Below, in pieces: positions 12,588 to 26,600 of a stretch of 64,000 bases of DNA (positions are counted from its first letter, which is position 1; the number at the start of each line of letters is the position of its first letter). The notes under the pieces are model-generated. The model had not been told where the DNA came from. It worked only from the letters and a program-made list of their open reading frames with translations, and did not search any database. Position numbers and translations under genes: made by a program. Where the stretch lies: assembly GCA_030683105.1 (NCBI GenBank), contig JAUXMZ010000062.1:42202-106201 (forward strand). Reading direction: 5' to 3'. This DNA comes from Burkholderiales bacterium. Its GTDB lineage: Bacteria; Pseudomonadota; Gammaproteobacteria; Burkholderiales; SG8-41.

Positions 12588-13337
12588 TTAAGCGCCCGGT
12601 TCGTCGGCTTCTTCAACTTCGACAAATTCATCGCCACCCTTGACGATCTCCTTGAGACTGTCGCTGCGGCCCTCCAGGATCGCATCAGCCACACCGCGCG
12701 CATAGAGCCGGATTGCGCGGTTGGAATCATCGTTCCCGGGAATAATGTAGTCGATGCCTTCCGGGTTATGGTTGGTGTCGACCACAGCAATGATAGGGAT
12801 CCCCAATTTGTGTGCTTCCTCGACTGCGCCCTTCTGATATCCGACATCGATTACGAACATCGCATCGGGAATCCCGTGCATTTCCTTGATGCCGCCCAGG
12901 CTGCGGTCGAGTTTGACGATTTCGCGCTGGTATTGCAGCGCTTCTTTCTTGGCCAGGCGCTCCATGGATCCGTCTTCGACCATGGTCTCCATGTCCTTCA
13001 ATCGCTTGATCGACTGTTTGACCGTCTTGTAATTGGTCAGCATGCCGCCCAGCCAGCGGTGATCGACATACGGCGCACCGCAACGCTGCGCTTCCTCTTT
13101 GATAATTTCACGAGCCTGGCGCTTGGTGCCCACGAACAGCACCGTGCCTTTGTTCGTGGCAAGCTTGCGCACGAATTTAAGCGCATCCAGATACATGGTC
13201 ATGGTCGTTTCAAGATTGATGATATGGATCTTGTTGCGGTGCCCGAAGATATAAGGGGCCATCTTGGGGTTCCAATAACGGGTTTGATGTCCGAAATGGA
13301 CGCCCGCTTCCAGCATTTCGCGCATAGTGACCGACAT
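12588..13337 (-). CDS. rpsB: 30S ribosomal protein S2
   Basis: [25 protein letters not shown]. Confidence 0.98.
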   Translation of the reverse strand: MSVTMREMLEAGVHFGHQTRYWNPKMAPYIFGHRNKIHIINLETTMTMYLDALKFVRKLATNKGTVLFVGTKRQAREIIKEEAQRCGAPYVDHRWLGGMLTNYKTVKQSIKRLKDMETMVEDGSMERLAKKEALQYQREIVKLDRSLGGIKEMHGIPDAMFVIDVGYQKGAVEEAHKLGIPIIAVVDTNHNPEGIDYIIPGNDDSNRAIRLYARGVADAILEGRSDSLKEIVKGGDEFVEVEEADEPGA

Positions 13338-13637
13338 GTGGTTCTCCTGTTAGGGTTAAGCCTCCATCTGCCTGCCTACACCCGCCGCTCGCGCGTCCGG
13401 GCACCCTGACTGTGGTGCAGATGTGTGGATTTATAGCTCTCCCGCGATATAAATCGGGAATTGAGCTAACTTTCTATTTTAACACGATAAAACTCTTTTT
13501 CTCAAGTCTTGCCCGATCTCAAGGATGGCCGCAGGTGCGGGTGCAAGCGACACCCAATCTGGTCTACAATCGCGGTTTCCCGAAAAACCAAGCACTTGCC
13601 CCTCTTTTCCCGGGGAAACCAAGCCCGGACACGCATC

Positions 13638-14438
13638 ATGACCGTCACCATCAAGTCGCCCGAAGAAATAGCAAAAATGCGCATCGCCGGCCGCCTTGCG
13701 GCCGAAGTGCTCGATTACATCACGCCGTTCATCAAACCCGGCATCACCACCGAAGAGATCGACCGGCTGTGTCACGACTATATGACAGACATCCAGCAGA
13801 CCATCCCTGCTCCGCTCAATTATGCCCCCCCGGGCTACCAGCCCTACCCGAAATCGATCTGCACTTCGGTCAATCACGTGGTCTGCCATGGCGTTCCCGG
13901 CGCGAAGAAACTGAAATCCGGCGACATCATCAATATCGACATCACGGTGATCAAGGATGATTACCACGGCGACACCAGCCGCATGTTCTATGTCGGCCAA
14001 CCCTCGATCCAGGCCAGACGATTGTGCGAAATCACTTTCGAATGCATGTGGCTTGGTATCCAGGCAGTGAAGCCCGGCGCATTCCTTGGTGATATTGGCC
14101 ATGCCATTCAGGACTGCGCGGAGCGGCATGGCTTCAGCGTGGTGCGCGAATTTTGCGGGCACGGCATCGGCATAAAATTTCACGAAGAACCCCAGGTTCT
14201 TCATTATGGACAGCCGGGCACCGGCCTCAGGCTCGAGCCGGGCATGACTTTTACCATCGAGCCCATGATCAACGCCGGCAAATCCGACATCCGGCAACTC
14301 GCTGATGGCTGGACCATCGTCACCAAGGACCACAGCCTGTCGGCACAATGGGAACACACCGTTCTGGTCTCCGCAACCGGCTATGACGTGATGACTGTGT
14401 CGGCCACCACACCGCTCCCGCCTCAACCGACCGTGTAG
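13638..14438 (+). CDS. map: Methionine aminopeptidase type I (start trimmed to MTVTIKSPEEIAKM)
   Basis: KSICTSVNHVVCHGVP, EFCGHGIGIKFHEEPQV. Confidence 0.96.
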   Translation: MTVTIKSPEEIAKMRIAGRLAAEVLDYITPFIKPGITTEEIDRLCHDYMTDIQQTIPAPLNYAPPGYQPYPKSICTSVNHVVCHGVPGAKKLKSGDIINIDITVIKDDYHGDTSRMFYVGQPSIQARRLCEITFECMWLGIQAVKPGAFLGDIGHAIQDCAERHGFSVVREFCGHGIGIKFHEEPQVLHYGQPGTGLRLEPGMTFTIEPMINAGKSDIRQLADGWTIVTKDHSLSAQWEHTVLVSATGYDVMTVSATTPLPPQPTV

Positions 14439-14442
14439 CGCG

Positions 14443-17037
14443 ATGGCCGGTGCTCCCATCCAAAGCACCCCCGCGGATAACATGCCGCGCGCCCGGATCA
14501 ACCTCTGGAAAGAAGCGCTGGCTGCCGGTCGCGATGAGTTGAGGCGCGCGTTTCTCGCCAAGACTTCCGCCGCTGAACTGCTGCGCCGCCATTCCGCGCT
14601 GGTTGACCGTCTGCTGAAACAGATATGGAAAGCGCACAACCTGCCCCCCAAAACCGCTTTGCTTGCGGTAGGAGGGTACGGGCGTGGCCAGCTTTTCCCC
14701 TATTCCGACATCGACCTGCTGCTGTTGCTTCCAGCCGCCGCGGATACGCAACTGCAGCACCAGCTCGAAGCGCTGATCGGCGTGCTGTGGGACATCGGCC
14801 TCGAAGTCGGACACAGCGTGCGTACCATCGATCAATGCGTCGAAATCGCCGGGCAGGATATCACCGTACAGACCACCCTGCTCGAAGCCAGGCTGCTCAC
14901 CGGAGACCGGAAACTATTCGACCGTTTCAGCAAACGCATGGGCGACGAGCTGGACGCGCCGGCTTTCCTGCAGGCCAAGCGCCTCGAGCAGCAGCAACGC
15001 CACACGCGTTTTCAGGATTCCAACCTCGAGCCCAACGTCAAGGAAAGCGCCGGAGGACTGCGCGATCTGCATAACATACTCTGGATTTCCCGCGCCTCGG
15101 ACATAGGCAGGAGCTGGGGTGAACTGGCGCGGCGCGGCCTGCTTACACCGGATGAAGCCCTCAGCATCAAGCGCCACGAGATGGTGCTGCTCAATCTGCG
15201 CATACGCCTGCATTATCTGGCCGGCAGGCGCGAGGACCGGCTACTGTTCGACCATCAGACGGCGCTGGCCAGACAGATGAAACTGCAAGACCGTCCCCAC
15301 CGGCTGGCCAGCGAACAACTGATGCAGCGTTATTACCGCACCGCGAAGCAGGTGTCCCAGTTGAATATCATCCTGCTGCAGAACCTGGGCGCGCGCATCA
15401 TGCCCAGGCAAGACCGTGAATACCACGCCATCAACCAGCGCTTTGGAGCGCGCGGCGAACTGCTCGAAGCGCGCACCGAGCGGTTGTTCGAGCAAAAACC
15501 TGAGGCCATCCTCGAGAGCTTCGTTTTGCTGCAGAAGCACCACGAACTCAAAGGCATGACCGCAGCAACGCTGCGCGCGCTGTGGCGCGCCCGGCACCGC
15601 ATCAACCCGGCATTTCGTCGCAACCCGGTAAACCGCGATCTGTTCATGCAGTTGCTGCGCACGCCATCGCGCCTGGTACGCGAACTGCGGCGCATGAACC
15701 AGTACAGCATCCTCGGCGCCTACCTGCCCGCCTTTGGCCGCGTTGTCGGCCAGATGCAGCACGACCTGTACCATGTCTACACCGTAGACCAGCACATCCT
15801 CAAGGTAATGCGAAATCTGCGCCGCTTTGCGGTGCCAGAACTGGCGCACGAGTTTCCCCTCTGCAGCCGGTTGATGAGCGACTTCGAGCGTCCCGAGGTG
15901 CTGTATCTCGCCGGTTTGTTCCACGATATCGCAAAAGGCCGCGGCGGCGACCATTCCCAGCTCGGCAAGTCCGACGCGCTGCGTTTCTGCAAGGCGCATG
16001 GGTTGATGCAGGAAGACGCTGAACTGGTGGCGTGGCTGGTCGAACATCATCTGGTAATGTCCGCAACCGCGCAAAAAAAGGATCTGACCGATCCCGGTGT
16101 GATGCGCGCCTTTGCCGAAACCGCGGGAGATCAGCGCCATCTCGCCGCCCTTTACCTGTTGACTGTCGCCGATATCCGCGGCACCAGTCCCAAGGTATGG
16201 AACGCCTGGAAAGCCAAGCTGCTTGAGGATCTGTTCCAGGTCACGCAGCAACGGCTGGCAGGACACAGAGTCAGCCTTGAAAGCGGTTTGCAGGCTCGCC
16301 AGCAGGAGGCCATGGCCAGGTTGCGCCTTTATGCGCTGGCGGAACAGGCGCACGAAAAGTTCTGGGCCGAGCTCGATACTGCCTATTTTCTGCGCCACGA
16401 ACCCCAGGAAATCGCGTGGCACACCCGTCTGCTGTACTACCGCGTGAATGCCACGACGCCGGTAGTCAAGGCCCGGCTGTCAGCGGTCGGAGAAGGGCTG
16501 CAGGTGATGGTTTATGTTCCAGATCAAAAAGAACTTTTTGCGCGCATCTGCAGCTTTTTCGAAGGCATCAGCTACGACATCTACGAGGCCCAGATTTACA
16601 CCACGCATCACGGCTACGCGCTGGACAGTTTTCAGGTGCACGATCCCGCCAACAAGCGCCCGCAGTACCGCGATCTGATCAGCTACATCGAATATGAACT
16701 GGGGGAGCGGCTGCGGCGGCAGTTACCCCTGCCGCCGCTGACCAAGCCGCGACTAAGCCGTCAGCTGCGCCACTTTCCGATTTCACCCGATGTCAACATC
16801 CAGCCCGACGACAAGGGAACCTACCATGTGCTGTTCATCACCGCCGGCGACCGCCCCGGATTGCTGTCGCGCGTGGCACGGGTGCTGAACGCCTACAACA
16901 TCGATCTGCACACCGCAAAAATCAACACCCTGGGATCGCGTGCTGAAGACGTTTTCCTGGTCACCGGTGCGACGCTCAGGGACCCCAAAACGGTGGTCAG
17001 GTTCGAACACGAACTGATCGAGCAGCTGAAAATCTGA
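14443..17037 (+). CDS. glnD: Bifunctional uridylyltransferase/uridylyl-removing enzyme
   Basis: 864 aa; GGYGRGQLFPYSDIDLLLL, HD domain LFHDIAKGRGGDHS, C-terminal ACT domains. Confidence 0.96.
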   Translation: MAGAPIQSTPADNMPRARINLWKEALAAGRDELRRAFLAKTSAAELLRRHSALVDRLLKQIWKAHNLPPKTALLAVGGYGRGQLFPYSDIDLLLLLPAAADTQLQHQLEALIGVLWDIGLEVGHSVRTIDQCVEIAGQDITVQTTLLEARLLTGDRKLFDRFSKRMGDELDAPAFLQAKRLEQQQRHTRFQDSNLEPNVKESAGGLRDLHNILWISRASDIGRSWGELARRGLLTPDEALSIKRHEMVLLNLRIRLHYLAGRREDRLLFDHQTALARQMKLQDRPHRLASEQLMQRYYRTAKQVSQLNIILLQNLGARIMPRQDREYHAINQRFGARGELLEARTERLFEQKPEAILESFVLLQKHHELKGMTAATLRALWRARHRINPAFRRNPVNRDLFMQLLRTPSRLVRELRRMNQYSILGAYLPAFGRVVGQMQHDLYHVYTVDQHILKVMRNLRRFAVPELAHEFPLCSRLMSDFERPEVLYLAGLFHDIAKGRGGDHSQLGKSDALRFCKAHGLMQEDAELVAWLVEHHLVMSATAQKKDLTDPGVMRAFAETAGDQRHLAALYLLTVADIRGTSPKVWNAWKAKLLEDLFQVTQQRLAGHRVSLESGLQARQQEAMARLRLYALAEQAHEKFWAELDTAYFLRHEPQEIAWHTRLLYYRVNATTPVVKARLSAVGEGLQVMVYVPDQKELFARICSFFEGISYDIYEAQIYTTHHGYALDSFQVHDPANKRPQYRDLISYIEYELGERLRRQLPLPPLTKPRLSRQLRHFPISPDVNIQPDDKGTYHVLFITAGDRPGLLSRVARVLNAYNIDLHTAKINTLGSRAEDVFLVTGATLRDPKTVVRFEHELIEQLKI

Positions 17038-17100
17038 GTACCGGGCCACCGTCTTTAAGTTTAATATAAAACAACATATTACGATGTCACCACCCCCGCA

Positions 17101-17634
17101 TCACTCGTCGCCGCCAACCTCTCCCGGAAACAATACCTCGGTGTAACCAAAATTGCGCATGTCGCGGATGCGCATCGGGTAGAGGATGCCCAACAGGTGG
17201 TCGCACTCGTGCTGCACCACGCGCGAATGGAATCCGCCCACCGTGCGGTCGATCGCATTACCGTACTGATCGAAACCGCGATAGCGCAGGCGCTTGTAGC
17301 GCGGGACCAGTCCGCGCATGCCGGGAACGGACAGGCAGCCTTCCCAGCCCTCCTCGATTTCTTCGTCCAGCGCCATCAGGGCCGGGTTGATCAGGGTCGT
17401 ATAAGGCACGGATTCCGCATCGGGATAACGCGGGTTTTGCCCGACGCCGAAAATCACGACCTGCAAGCCGATTCCGATTTGCGGCGCGGCCAGACCCGCA
17501 CCGTCCAACGCCTGCATGGTGTCGTGCATGTCGGCCAGCAGCGCATGCAGTTCCGGCGTGTCGAATTTTTCCACTGCAGCCGCCGTCCCGAGCAATAGCG
17601 GGTCGCCCATCCTGAGCACTGCCCTAACCGCCAT
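17101..17634 (-). CDS. def: Peptide deformylase
   Basis: [31 protein letters not shown]. Confidence 0.95.
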   Translation of the reverse strand: MAVRAVLRMGDPLLLGTAAAVEKFDTPELHALLADMHDTMQALDGAGLAAPQIGIGLQVVIFGVGQNPRYPDAESVPYTTLINPALMALDEEIEEGWEGCLSVPGMRGLVPRYKRLRYRGFDQYGNAIDRTVGGFHSRVVQHECDHLLGILYPMRIRDMRNFGYTEVLFPGEVGGDE

Positions 17635-18370
17635 CGAGCGTCACCAGTTCTTCCAGAATATGCCGTACCTTTGCCATGGTCTTGTGCGACACGGCCTGAA
17701 TGTTCTCGAACTTGACGCCCTGGCCGCTGCTGCCGCGCCCTGCTGCGGGGTTGACCACCACAGCTATCGTGGCATAGCTCAACCCCATTTCGCGCGCGAG
17801 CGCTGCTTCCGGCATGCCGGTCATGCCCACCATGTGGGCCCCGTCGCGCTCCAGTCGGTTGATTTCGGCCGCCGTTTCCAGCCGCGGGCCCTGGGTTGCG
17901 GCGTACGTGCCGCCCGCCACAAGCGCTTCCCCGGCGCGCTCCGCCGCCCTGAACAGACGCTGGCGCAGCGGTTCGCTATAAGGATGCGTGAAGTCGATGT
18001 GCGTCACACTGTGATTGTTGGCGGTGAAAAACGTGGATTTCCGGTCATGGGTGTAGTCTATGATCTGGTCGGGAACGATCAGGGTACCCGGGGTGAGATC
18101 GGAACGTATGCCGCCTACCGTGGCAACCGCCACCACATTACTGACTTGCTGCGAGTGCAGCGCCCAGATGTTGGCGCAATAATTCACTTCGTGCGGCGGA
18201 ATCGTGAGCCCGTAGCCATGGCGCGCCAGAAAGATCACTTCGTGGCCCTGTATATTGCCGAAGGTGAGCGCGCCCGAGGGTTCGCCGTAAGGCGTGCGCA
18301 CCACCTGCCGGTGGGTCACCTCGAGATTCGAGAGTTGTGCAAGCCCGCTGCCGCCGATAATGGCTAGCAT
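17624..18370 (-). CDS. mtnP: S-methyl-5'-thioadenosine phosphorylase family
   Basis: [22 protein letters not shown] motifs. Confidence 0.88.
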   Translation of the reverse strand: MLAIIGGSGLAQLSNLEVTHRQVVRTPYGEPSGALTFGNIQGHEVIFLARHGYGLTIPPHEVNYCANIWALHSQQVSNVVAVATVGGIRSDLTPGTLIVPDQIIDYTHDRKSTFFTANNHSVTHIDFTHPYSEPLRQRLFRAAERAGEALVAGGTYAATQGPRLETAAEINRLERDGAHMVGMTGMPEAALAREMGLSYATIAVVVNPAAGRGSSGQGVKFENIQAVSHKTMAKVRHILEELVTLDGG

Positions 18371-18429
18371 CGTGTAAATGCTCGAGGTGCGAGACCAATC
18401 AAGATTGCGCGCCCTTCACCCTTCACTTT

Positions 18430-18987
18430 TCACCCTTCACCGTCTTTAAGCGCATAGATCCCGGGCAGATTGCGCCACAGACCCTTCACGTCCATGCCAA
18501 ATCCAAATACATAGCGGTTGGGCACCCTGACACCGACAAAGTCGGCGCCGACCGGTTTCGTGCGCCCCGTCTCTTTTTCGGCAAACACGGCACTGTAAAC
18601 GTGGCGTGCTCCGGCAGCAAGCAGCGCATCGCGTATTGCCGCCAGCGTCTGGCCTTCGTCAAGGATATCGTCGAGCACCAGCACCGTGCGTCCTGATACC
18701 GTAGTGCCGGGGGCGACTTTCCATGAAATGCTGCCGCCCCGGGTCGATTCGCCGTAGCGCGTGACATCTAGATAGTCGAATTCCAGCGGAAACCGGAGTT
18801 GCGGCAGCAAATGTCCGGCGAAGACCACGCCGCCGCGCATGACTCCCAGGACCAGCGGGAAGTCGCTTTGCAGCCGTACCGTGATTTCACCAGCCAGCCG
18901 CTCCACGGCCGCGGATACGACGACGGCGGAACAAATCTGCTCCGCCGTCTCGAGTATCCGCCATGCGTTGTCGGCTGGTTTATCCAC
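18430..18987 (-). CDS. hpt: Hypoxanthine-guanine phosphoribosyltransferase (GTG start)
   Basis: LGVMRGGVVFAGHLL, VLVLDDILDEGQTL PRPP motif. Confidence 0.9.
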   Translation of the reverse strand: MDKPADNAWRILETAEQICSAVVVSAAVERLAGEITVRLQSDFPLVLGVMRGGVVFAGHLLPQLRFPLEFDYLDVTRYGESTRGGSISWKVAPGTTVSGRTVLVLDDILDEGQTLAAIRDALLAAGARHVYSAVFAEKETGRTKPVGADFVGVRVPNRYVFGFGMDVKGLWRNLPGIYALKDGEG

Positions 18988-19356
18988 TCAATACGTAAAA
19001 GTAACTACGTTGTCTTCCATCGCCTGCTGGATCACGTAGGCGCCGCCCACAGTCTCCTCGATCTCGGGTATCAGGTCATTGCCCCACAACTCCAGTGTCG
19101 GCGTGCAGACTTTGAAATGCACGCCGGCTTCATGGGCGTCCTTGATGAAATCATAAACGCTTTTCGGCGATCCTGCTTTGACAAACAGCTTCTCGGCCAC
19201 CCCTTTTACCGCCAATTCACCAGAACGCGCGGTGAGTATGACCTCAACTTCATAATCCATTGCAGCCGCCACGGTGGCCTGGAAAAACGGTGCGCCGAGC
19301 TCGGAACCGTTCCTGGGATCGGTATTGACCATAACTATCATCAGTTTGTCTCTCAC
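18988..19356 (-). CDS. DsrE/DsrF-like sulfur-relay family protein
   Basis: 122 aa alpha/beta protein, LMIVMVNTDPRNGSELGAPFFQA..., conserved-looking VCTPTLELWG. Confidence 0.7.
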   Translation of the reverse strand: MRDKLMIVMVNTDPRNGSELGAPFFQATVAAAMDYEVEVILTARSGELAVKGVAEKLFVKAGSPKSVYDFIKDAHEAGVHFKVCTPTLELWGNDLIPEIEETVGGAYVIQQAMEDNVVTFTY

Positions 19357-19411
19357 GCCCTGCTCCTCTTCGGTAATGTATTAGCGAATTATAATACACC
19401 GATGAAGTAAA

Positions 19412-20302
19412 TCACTTCGGAATCCGGCAACCCATGCTTTTCAGATATTTGCGAAAATCCGCGCCGACCTCGGCATGCTTGAGCGCGTAAGCGAGGTTGG
19501 CCTTGAGATAGCCGAGCTTGCTGCCGCAATCATACCTGACCCCCTGAAACTCGTAGGCCAGCACTTTTTCCTCCGACAGCAGCCGCGCGATGCCATCGGT
19601 GAGCTGGATCTCCCCCCCGGCACCCGGTTTCACACGCTGCAGATGATGGAACACGCGCGGCGTCAGGATATAGCGCCCGACCACGCCCAGCAGGGACGGC
19701 GCGTCGGCCGGATCGGGCTTTTCGACGATGCCCGAGACTTCGCGCGCAGACCCGGCGCGCGCGCCGAGCTTGACGATGCCATATTGCCGGGTGTCCCGCC
19801 GCGCCACTTTGGTGACACCCAGGATGGCGCTGCCCTGCTGCCGGTAGAGCTGCATCATCTGCGTCAGCACGCCCGGGCTGCCATCGATCAGGTCGTCCGC
19901 AAGCACGACTGCAAACGGATCATCGCCGACCACATGCTGCGCGCAGAGCACGGCATGCCCGAGGCCCAGAGTCTCAGTCTGCCGTACATAGGTGCATGAG
20001 ACGTTACGCGGAAGGATGCTGCGTATCATCCTGAGCACCTGGGTGTTGCCCCGATGCTCCAGCCTGGCTTCGAGCTCGAACGCCGTGTCGAAATGATCTT
20101 CAATCGCGCGTTTTCCCCGTCCCGTGACAAAGATCAATTCGGTCATGCCGGCCGCCACCGCCTCTTCGACCGCGTACTGGATCAGCGGCTTGTCGACGAT
20201 GGGCAGCATTTCCTTGGGGCTGGCCTTGGTCGCAGGCAGGAAGCGCGTGCCCATGCCGGCGACCGGAAACACTGCTTTGGTTATTCTTTTCATCTTTGTC
20301 AC
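19412..20302 (-). CDS. galU: UTP--glucose-1-phosphate uridylyltransferase
   Basis: AVFPVAGMGTRFLPATKASPKEMLPIVDKPLIQYAVEEA. Confidence 0.96.
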   Translation of the reverse strand: MTKMKRITKAVFPVAGMGTRFLPATKASPKEMLPIVDKPLIQYAVEEAVAAGMTELIFVTGRGKRAIEDHFDTAFELEARLEHRGNTQVLRMIRSILPRNVSCTYVRQTETLGLGHAVLCAQHVVGDDPFAVVLADDLIDGSPGVLTQMMQLYRQQGSAILGVTKVARRDTRQYGIVKLGARAGSAREVSGIVEKPDPADAPSLLGVVGRYILTPRVFHHLQRVKPGAGGEIQLTDGIARLLSEEKVLAYEFQGVRYDCGSKLGYLKANLAYALKHAEVGADFRKYLKSMGCRIPK

Positions 20303-20304
20303 GC

Positions 20305-23438
<3,134 letters not shown>

Positions 23439-23448
23439 GGGAATTCCC

Positions 23449-23484
23449 TAGGAGTTTGTCGAACCAGTGTTCGACAAACTCCTA
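23449..23484. repeat. Dispersed palindrome, copy C: perfect 16-bp stem, 4-nt loop
   Basis: TAGGAGTTTGTCGAAC-CAGT-GTTCGACAAACTCCTA. Confidence 0.9.
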
Positions 23485-23594
23485 ACATGAAAAGCACCAA
23501 AAACAGAACCAGGTTTACTCTCATAGTCATTGCACCTCGGTCGCAGGTTTTCCAGTGGCACTTTCGCGTTTTCCCCAGGGCAATTTTGCTTAAA

Positions 23595-23624
23595 GAGCTT
23601 GCCGGACCCGGGTCCGGCAAGCTC
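23595..23624. repeat. Dispersed palindrome, copy D: 30-bp perfect palindrome
   Basis: GAGCTTGCCGGACCC/GGGTCCGGCAAGCTC just after the smc stop codon. Confidence 0.85.
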
Positions 23625-23627
23625 CTC

Positions 23628-26600
23628 TCAGGCCGCTTTTTCAGTCAACTTCATTGCCTCTTCGATATCGACCGCCACCACCCGCGACACCCCGGCCTCC
23701 TGCATGGTGATGCCGAGCAGCTGGTTGGCGATTTCCATGGTGATCTTGTTGTGGCTGATGAACAGAAACTGTGAGTACTCGGACATTTTCCGGACCAGAT
23801 CACAGAATCGTTCCGTGTTGTGGTCATCCAGCGGCGCATCGACCTCGTCCAGCAGGCAGAACGGCGCGGGGTTCAACTGGAACATCGAGAATACCAGCGA
23901 CAGTGCAGTCAGCGCTTTTTCTCCCCCTGACAGCAGGTGTATGGATGTATTTTTCTTGCCGGGCGGCTGCGCGATCACCTGCACGCCGGCGTCGAGTATT
24001 TCCTCGCCCGTCAGCACCAGCCGGGCGTGACCGCCGCCAAACAGCGCAGGGAACATCTCGCTGAAATGGCGGTTGACCTCGTCAAAAGTATGCTGCAGGC
24101 GTTCCCGGGTTTCACGGTCGATGCGCCGGATGGCGTCTTCCAGCGTTGCCATCGCTTCGTTCAAGTCGGCGGATTGCGCGTCGAGGTAGTTTTTGCGCTC
24201 CTGTGCGGCCTGCAATTCCTCGAGCGCGGCCAGATTGACCGCACCCAGGGCTTTGATTTCCTCGGCCAGGCGGCCGATTTCGGTCTGCAGAGCGTTCGCC
24301 CGCATGCCTTTTTCCAGGAGTGCGACCAGTTCCTCCTCACGCGCACCCGCCTCGGCCAGCTGCTGCGCAAACTGCTCCTCGATCAACCGTGCTTCCTGCT
24401 CCTTGAGCCGCACGTCATTGATACGCTCGCGCAGCGGCCCCAGTTTCTGCTCGCAGACCAGCCGTTCCTGCTCGATGGCCTTGAGTTGCGATTCCATGCC
24501 CTCGAGCGCATCCCGCGCCTGGGCCAGTGCCTGCTCGCGTTGAGTGCGAATGGTCAGCGTCTGCTGCAACTGGGTTTGCCAGGGCGTTTCGTCAAAGCCG
24601 GCAAGCTCGCGCTGCACGGTTTCAAGGTTCTCGGAGAGCTCGGATATATGCTCAGAAAAAACATTAATGTTATTTTCTATCTCTTTGATTTTATTATCAG
24701 TACTTCTAAGAGTAAATATTGCCTCCTGATGCTCGTGCTGCGCCTTGCGCAAGGCCTCGCGCTGCAGGCCCAGCACCGACTCCGCGCGACGGTACAGTTC
24801 GGTCGTCTGCTCCAGCTGCTGCCGCTGCTCAGTGACTTCGCTCTCAAGGCGCAGCATGCTGCGCTCGGCAGCCTGCTGGTGCTCGGCCTCAACCGCATGC
24901 TGCTCCCCAATTTCCTGAAGTTCCGAGGCTATTTTTTCCCCGCGCTGGGTCAGGCGCTGGGCCAGTTCCGACAAGCGCAGCGCTTCCATCTGCAAATCAT
25001 GGTGCTGCTGCTGGGTCTCGCCCACACTCTGGCGCAACTCATTGAGCTCCGATTTGCGCAGTTCTATGTCCTGTTCGGCTGCCGCCACCTCACCTCTGAT
25101 GCGGTCGAGTTGCGTCTGCTCCCCGACGATCTCGGTCTGCAGTTGTTCTATTTCGCGCTGACGCGACAACACCCCGTGCAACTCGGTATCCGGCGCATGA
25201 AAGCTCACGCTGCGCCGCGTGAAGATATGGCCTTCTTTTGACACCAGCATGGCGCCTGCAGGCAGTTGCCGGCGCTGATCCAGGCCGGCGGCGGCATCGG
25301 CCACGACAAATACATTGTGCAGCCACTCCGCCAGCACGCCTTCGAGCCTTGCATCGCGGCAGGTCACGTAGCGCTGCAGCGGCGCCAGCTCCACGTCCGC
25401 AGCCGCCGGCGCATCCGCCATGCCGCTGGTATCGAACACCGTCATTTTTCCGGGAGGCGCATCGCGCAGCCACGCCGCGGATTGCTCGAGCTGATCGAGC
25501 GCAATGCCGTTGAGCCGCTCGTTGAGCACCGCCTCCAGCGCATCCTCCCACCCGGATTCAATGGCGATGCCCTGCCACAGCCGCGGCGCTTTATCGAGCG
25601 CATGCGCCGACAGCCAGCCTTCCATGTCGACACCGCGCGCGAGCCGGTCCTGCAGCTGCTGCAGCGCATGAATGCGCGCCTCGGTGCCGGTTACTTGCTG
25701 GACGGCCGCCTCGAGCGCCTCGTTCCTGTCGCGCAGCCCCTGTTCCGCCTGGGGCAGCAACGCCTCCTTCTGCGCCAGTGCGGTACGCCGCTCTGTCAAC
25801 GTGTTCTCAAGCGCCTGCATCTGCTGACGCTTCTGTTCCACCGCCGTGGCGTCGGGAACCGGCAGCGCCTGCCGCTCTTCGAGCAAACGCTCCTCACGCT
25901 GCGCCAGTTGCTCGAGCACGCGCTGGGCGTGCGCGAGTTTGGTCTGCTCCACCTGCAGCCCTTGCTCGGTCTGGGACAGGCCGCGCTGCAGTTCGTCGCG
26001 CCGGTTCTGGGCGGCGCGGTACGCTTCCTCCGCGACCGGTAATTTTTCAGTCTCGGCGGCCACGCACGCCTCAAGCTCAGCCGCAAGCTGCCCGGCGCGC
26101 GTTTTGCCTTCACTCCACTCGGCAAGACTGAGCTGGGCCGTTGCCAGCTGCAACTGGTTGCTCTCCAGTTGCGTGCGTAGCGCAACCAGTTGCTGTTCAA
26201 CGCGCTGGCGGCTTTCGCGCACATGGGTGATCTGCTGCTCGATACGCGCCACCTCTGCATTGGCCTCATACAGCGCGCCCTGGGCGGCATGCGTCTCGTC
26301 GCTCAAGCGATAATGCTGGCTGCGCATTTCTTCCAGCCGCTTCTCGGCTTCGCGCAGCCCGGCGGTCTGCGCCTCGATTTCTATGCCCAGACGCTCGAGC
26401 TCGCGGGTATGGCGATTGCGGCTGGCCGCCGCTTCCTGCTTCCTGAGCAGCCACAGCATGCTCTGGGTCGTCTGCAACTGTGCCTGCAGCTCGTGATAGC
26501 GTTTGGCGACCTCAGCCTGACCTTGAAGGTGCTCGAGCTGTTTTTCGAGTTCCTGCCGGATGTCTTCGACACGCAGCAGATTCTCTCGCGTGTCACGCAG

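Noticed and set aside
24661-24725. Locally AT-rich patch inside smc
   Set aside because: Reading frame stays open and encodes ordinary coiled coil (NKIKEIENNINVFSEHISEL); no sign of insertion.
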